NCBI GenBank assembly: GCA_018399375.1
Contig: JAGYOV010000014.1
Location: 1 to 12,532 of the forward strand
From: Dehalococcoidia bacterium
Lineage (GTDB): Bacteria > Chloroflexota > Dehalococcoidia > GIF9 > AB-539-J10
Length of the DNA stretch: 12,532 bases
Direction of reading: 5' to 3'
Shown: in pieces, positions 11,976 through 12,532 of the stretch
Layout of the letters: the number at the start of each line of letters is the position of its first letter
How positions within the stretch are numbered: the first letter of the stretch is position 1
Position numbers and translations under genes: made by a program
Notes under the pieces: generated by a model
The model's database searches: none
The model's input: the letters and a program-made list of their open reading frames with translations, nothing else
What the model was told of the DNA's origin: nothing

Positions 11976-12532
11976 AGTTTTCACCTTTTTGTGCTACATC
12001 TCTATCTGGTTTGTATCCCTGATTCTGGGCTTCCTCTTCTGAGGCAAAGACGATTAAATTATCTGGCTTGATCTTTCGAATCCAGCGGCTGTTCGCCCTG
12101 TGGTATATTTTGTATGCCGTTTTACTTTCGTTCTGATCTAAACTGGCAATGAATTGGGGGTGGAGTTCATGTTCACAATAGATGCATTCCAGTATCAACG
12201 GATCGAGACTTACAACCCTGAATTCAGGATCGATGTATTTTATCTCTGTTTTCTGGTTTGATACGCAAATTGGATTGGGACATTTGGTCTTGGCGTTACG
12301 TTTGTAAATGGGATAATGCGGCTTGGATTCAATAAAGTTGGCTTTCTCCGGAGCTTTGACGTTTCTGGCTCCCAGCAAAAGGGATATGAGTGCCATTCTC
12401 ACAGGAACTCCGCGGGCAGCTTGTTTGAAATACATGCTTCTGGGATCGGCATCTATTTCATAAGCCAGTTCATCAACGCGTGGTAGCGGATGCATCACTA
12501 TGGCTTCTTTGAATTCCTTTCTTGCGAGCAGT
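11968..12532 (-). CDS. pyrB: aspartate carbamoyltransferase PyrB (5' end missing) fused to a PyrI-type zinc domain and a further domain
   Basis: The 5' part lies right of the window; 187 residues are visible. The segment begins in the last part of the catalytic domain: IVMHPLPRVDE, DPRSMYFKQAARGVPVRMAL. A normal catalytic chain would end soon after SLLLG. Here about 130 more residues follow. The first part (12175-12282) has C-PNPI-C and, 26 residues on, C-IY-C-E. That is the C-x4-C...C-x2-C-E pattern of the PyrI regulatory-subunit zinc domain, including the CPN and YCE context, but the nucleotide-binding half of PyrI is absent. The last part (11998-12117), IYHRANSRWIRKIKPDN..FASEEEAQNQGYKP, resembles the Ada-type metal-binding domain, with the usual cysteines replaced. 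The stop overlaps pyrC. PyrB catalyses carbamoyl phosphate plus aspartate to carbamoyl aspartate. Confidence 0.93.
   Translation of the reverse strand, partial: LLARKEFKEAIVMHPLPRVDELAYEIDADPRSMYFKQAARGVPVRMALISLLLGARNVKAPEKANFIESKPHYPIYKRNAKTKCPNPICVSNQKTEIKYIDPEFRVVSLDPLILECIYCEHELHPQFIASLDQNESKTAYKIYHRANSRWIRKIKPDNLIVFASEEEAQNQGYKPDRDVAQKGENYE
11998..12117 (-). other. degenerate Ada-type metal-binding-like domain in the PyrB C-terminus
   Basis: The pattern YH...SRW...IKPDNLIVFASEEEAQNQGYKPDRD follows the widespread 'FH...C..(I/V)..I...N...F.S.eeA...GY.PC..C' module. The expected cysteines are serine and aspartate here, so metal binding is probably lost. Recognition is by eye and moderately confident. 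Confidence 0.5.
12175..12282 (-). other. PyrI-like zinc-binding domain in the PyrB C-terminus
   Basis: Four cysteines are spaced C-x4-C-x26-C-x2-C. E. coli PyrI uses C109-x4-C114-x23-C138-x2-C141 to bind zinc and contact the catalytic chains. The flanking residues (CPN-IC; C-YCEHE) match as well. The domain is continuous in frame with the catalytic domain. Confidence 0.8.

Noticed and set aside
1..12532. CRISPR arrays, tRNA/rRNA genes, insertion sequences or phage genes
   Set aside because: No spaced direct repeats, tRNA-like cloverleaf, transposase motifs or terminal inverted repeats were seen.

Overview
This window looks like part of the chromosome of an anaerobic bacterium with balanced base composition. 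Bacterial signs are near-consensus sigma70-type promoters, AGGAGG-type ribosome sites, tightly packed operons and GTG/TTG starts. The gene content (ferredoxin-type redox subunits, a complete-looking series of molybdenum-cofactor genes, iron-sulfur PyrK) suggests an anaerobe. A Dehalococcoidia/Chloroflexota-like or syntrophic lineage is possible, but that is a weak guess from gene content.

The window has three blocks. (1) Positions 1-2721, minus strand, hold a redox operon read leftwards: an iron-sulfur beta subunit of the HydB/AsrA type, a regulator-like protein with two cyclic-nucleotide-binding folds and no DNA-binding domain, and an FAD/NAD(P)-binding gamma subunit (HydG/AsrB type) cut by the window edge. 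The catalytic subunits should lie to the left, outside the window. A promoter with exact TTGACA and TATAAT boxes precedes the operon and moves the beta-subunit start inward. (2) Positions 2944-8239, plus strand, hold molybdenum-cofactor synthesis in two runs: mobA-moeA-mobB-mogA, then after a 277-base gap moaA-moaC-MOSC. Together they cover the first step (MoaA, MoaC), MPT adenylylation and molybdenum insertion (MogA, MoeA), guanylylation (MobA, MobB) and a MOSC protein. The MPT synthase genes (moaD, moaE) are not here. (3) Positions 8374-12532, minus strand, hold a pyrimidine operon read leftwards: pyrB (5' end missing), pyrC, an ArsA/Get3-type ATPase, pyrK and a YjbQ-family gene, mostly overlapping or nearly touching.

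The block 1 redox operon and the block 2 cofactor genes diverge from one intergenic region. This raises the possibility that the unseen catalytic subunit is a molybdenum or tungsten enzyme, although the visible subunits fit a NAD(P)-linked [NiFe] hydrogenase or sulfite reductase equally well.

The most unusual feature is the aspartate carbamoyltransferase. Its catalytic domain runs into a four-cysteine segment matching the zinc domain of the PyrI regulatory subunit. It then runs into a second domain resembling the Ada-type metal-binding fold whose cysteines have been replaced. Other points of interest are the ArsA-like ATPase inside the pyr operon, a perfect 22-bp palindrome inside pyrK, a candidate internal promoter before pyrK, and a MOSC protein lacking the family's usual cysteine segment.
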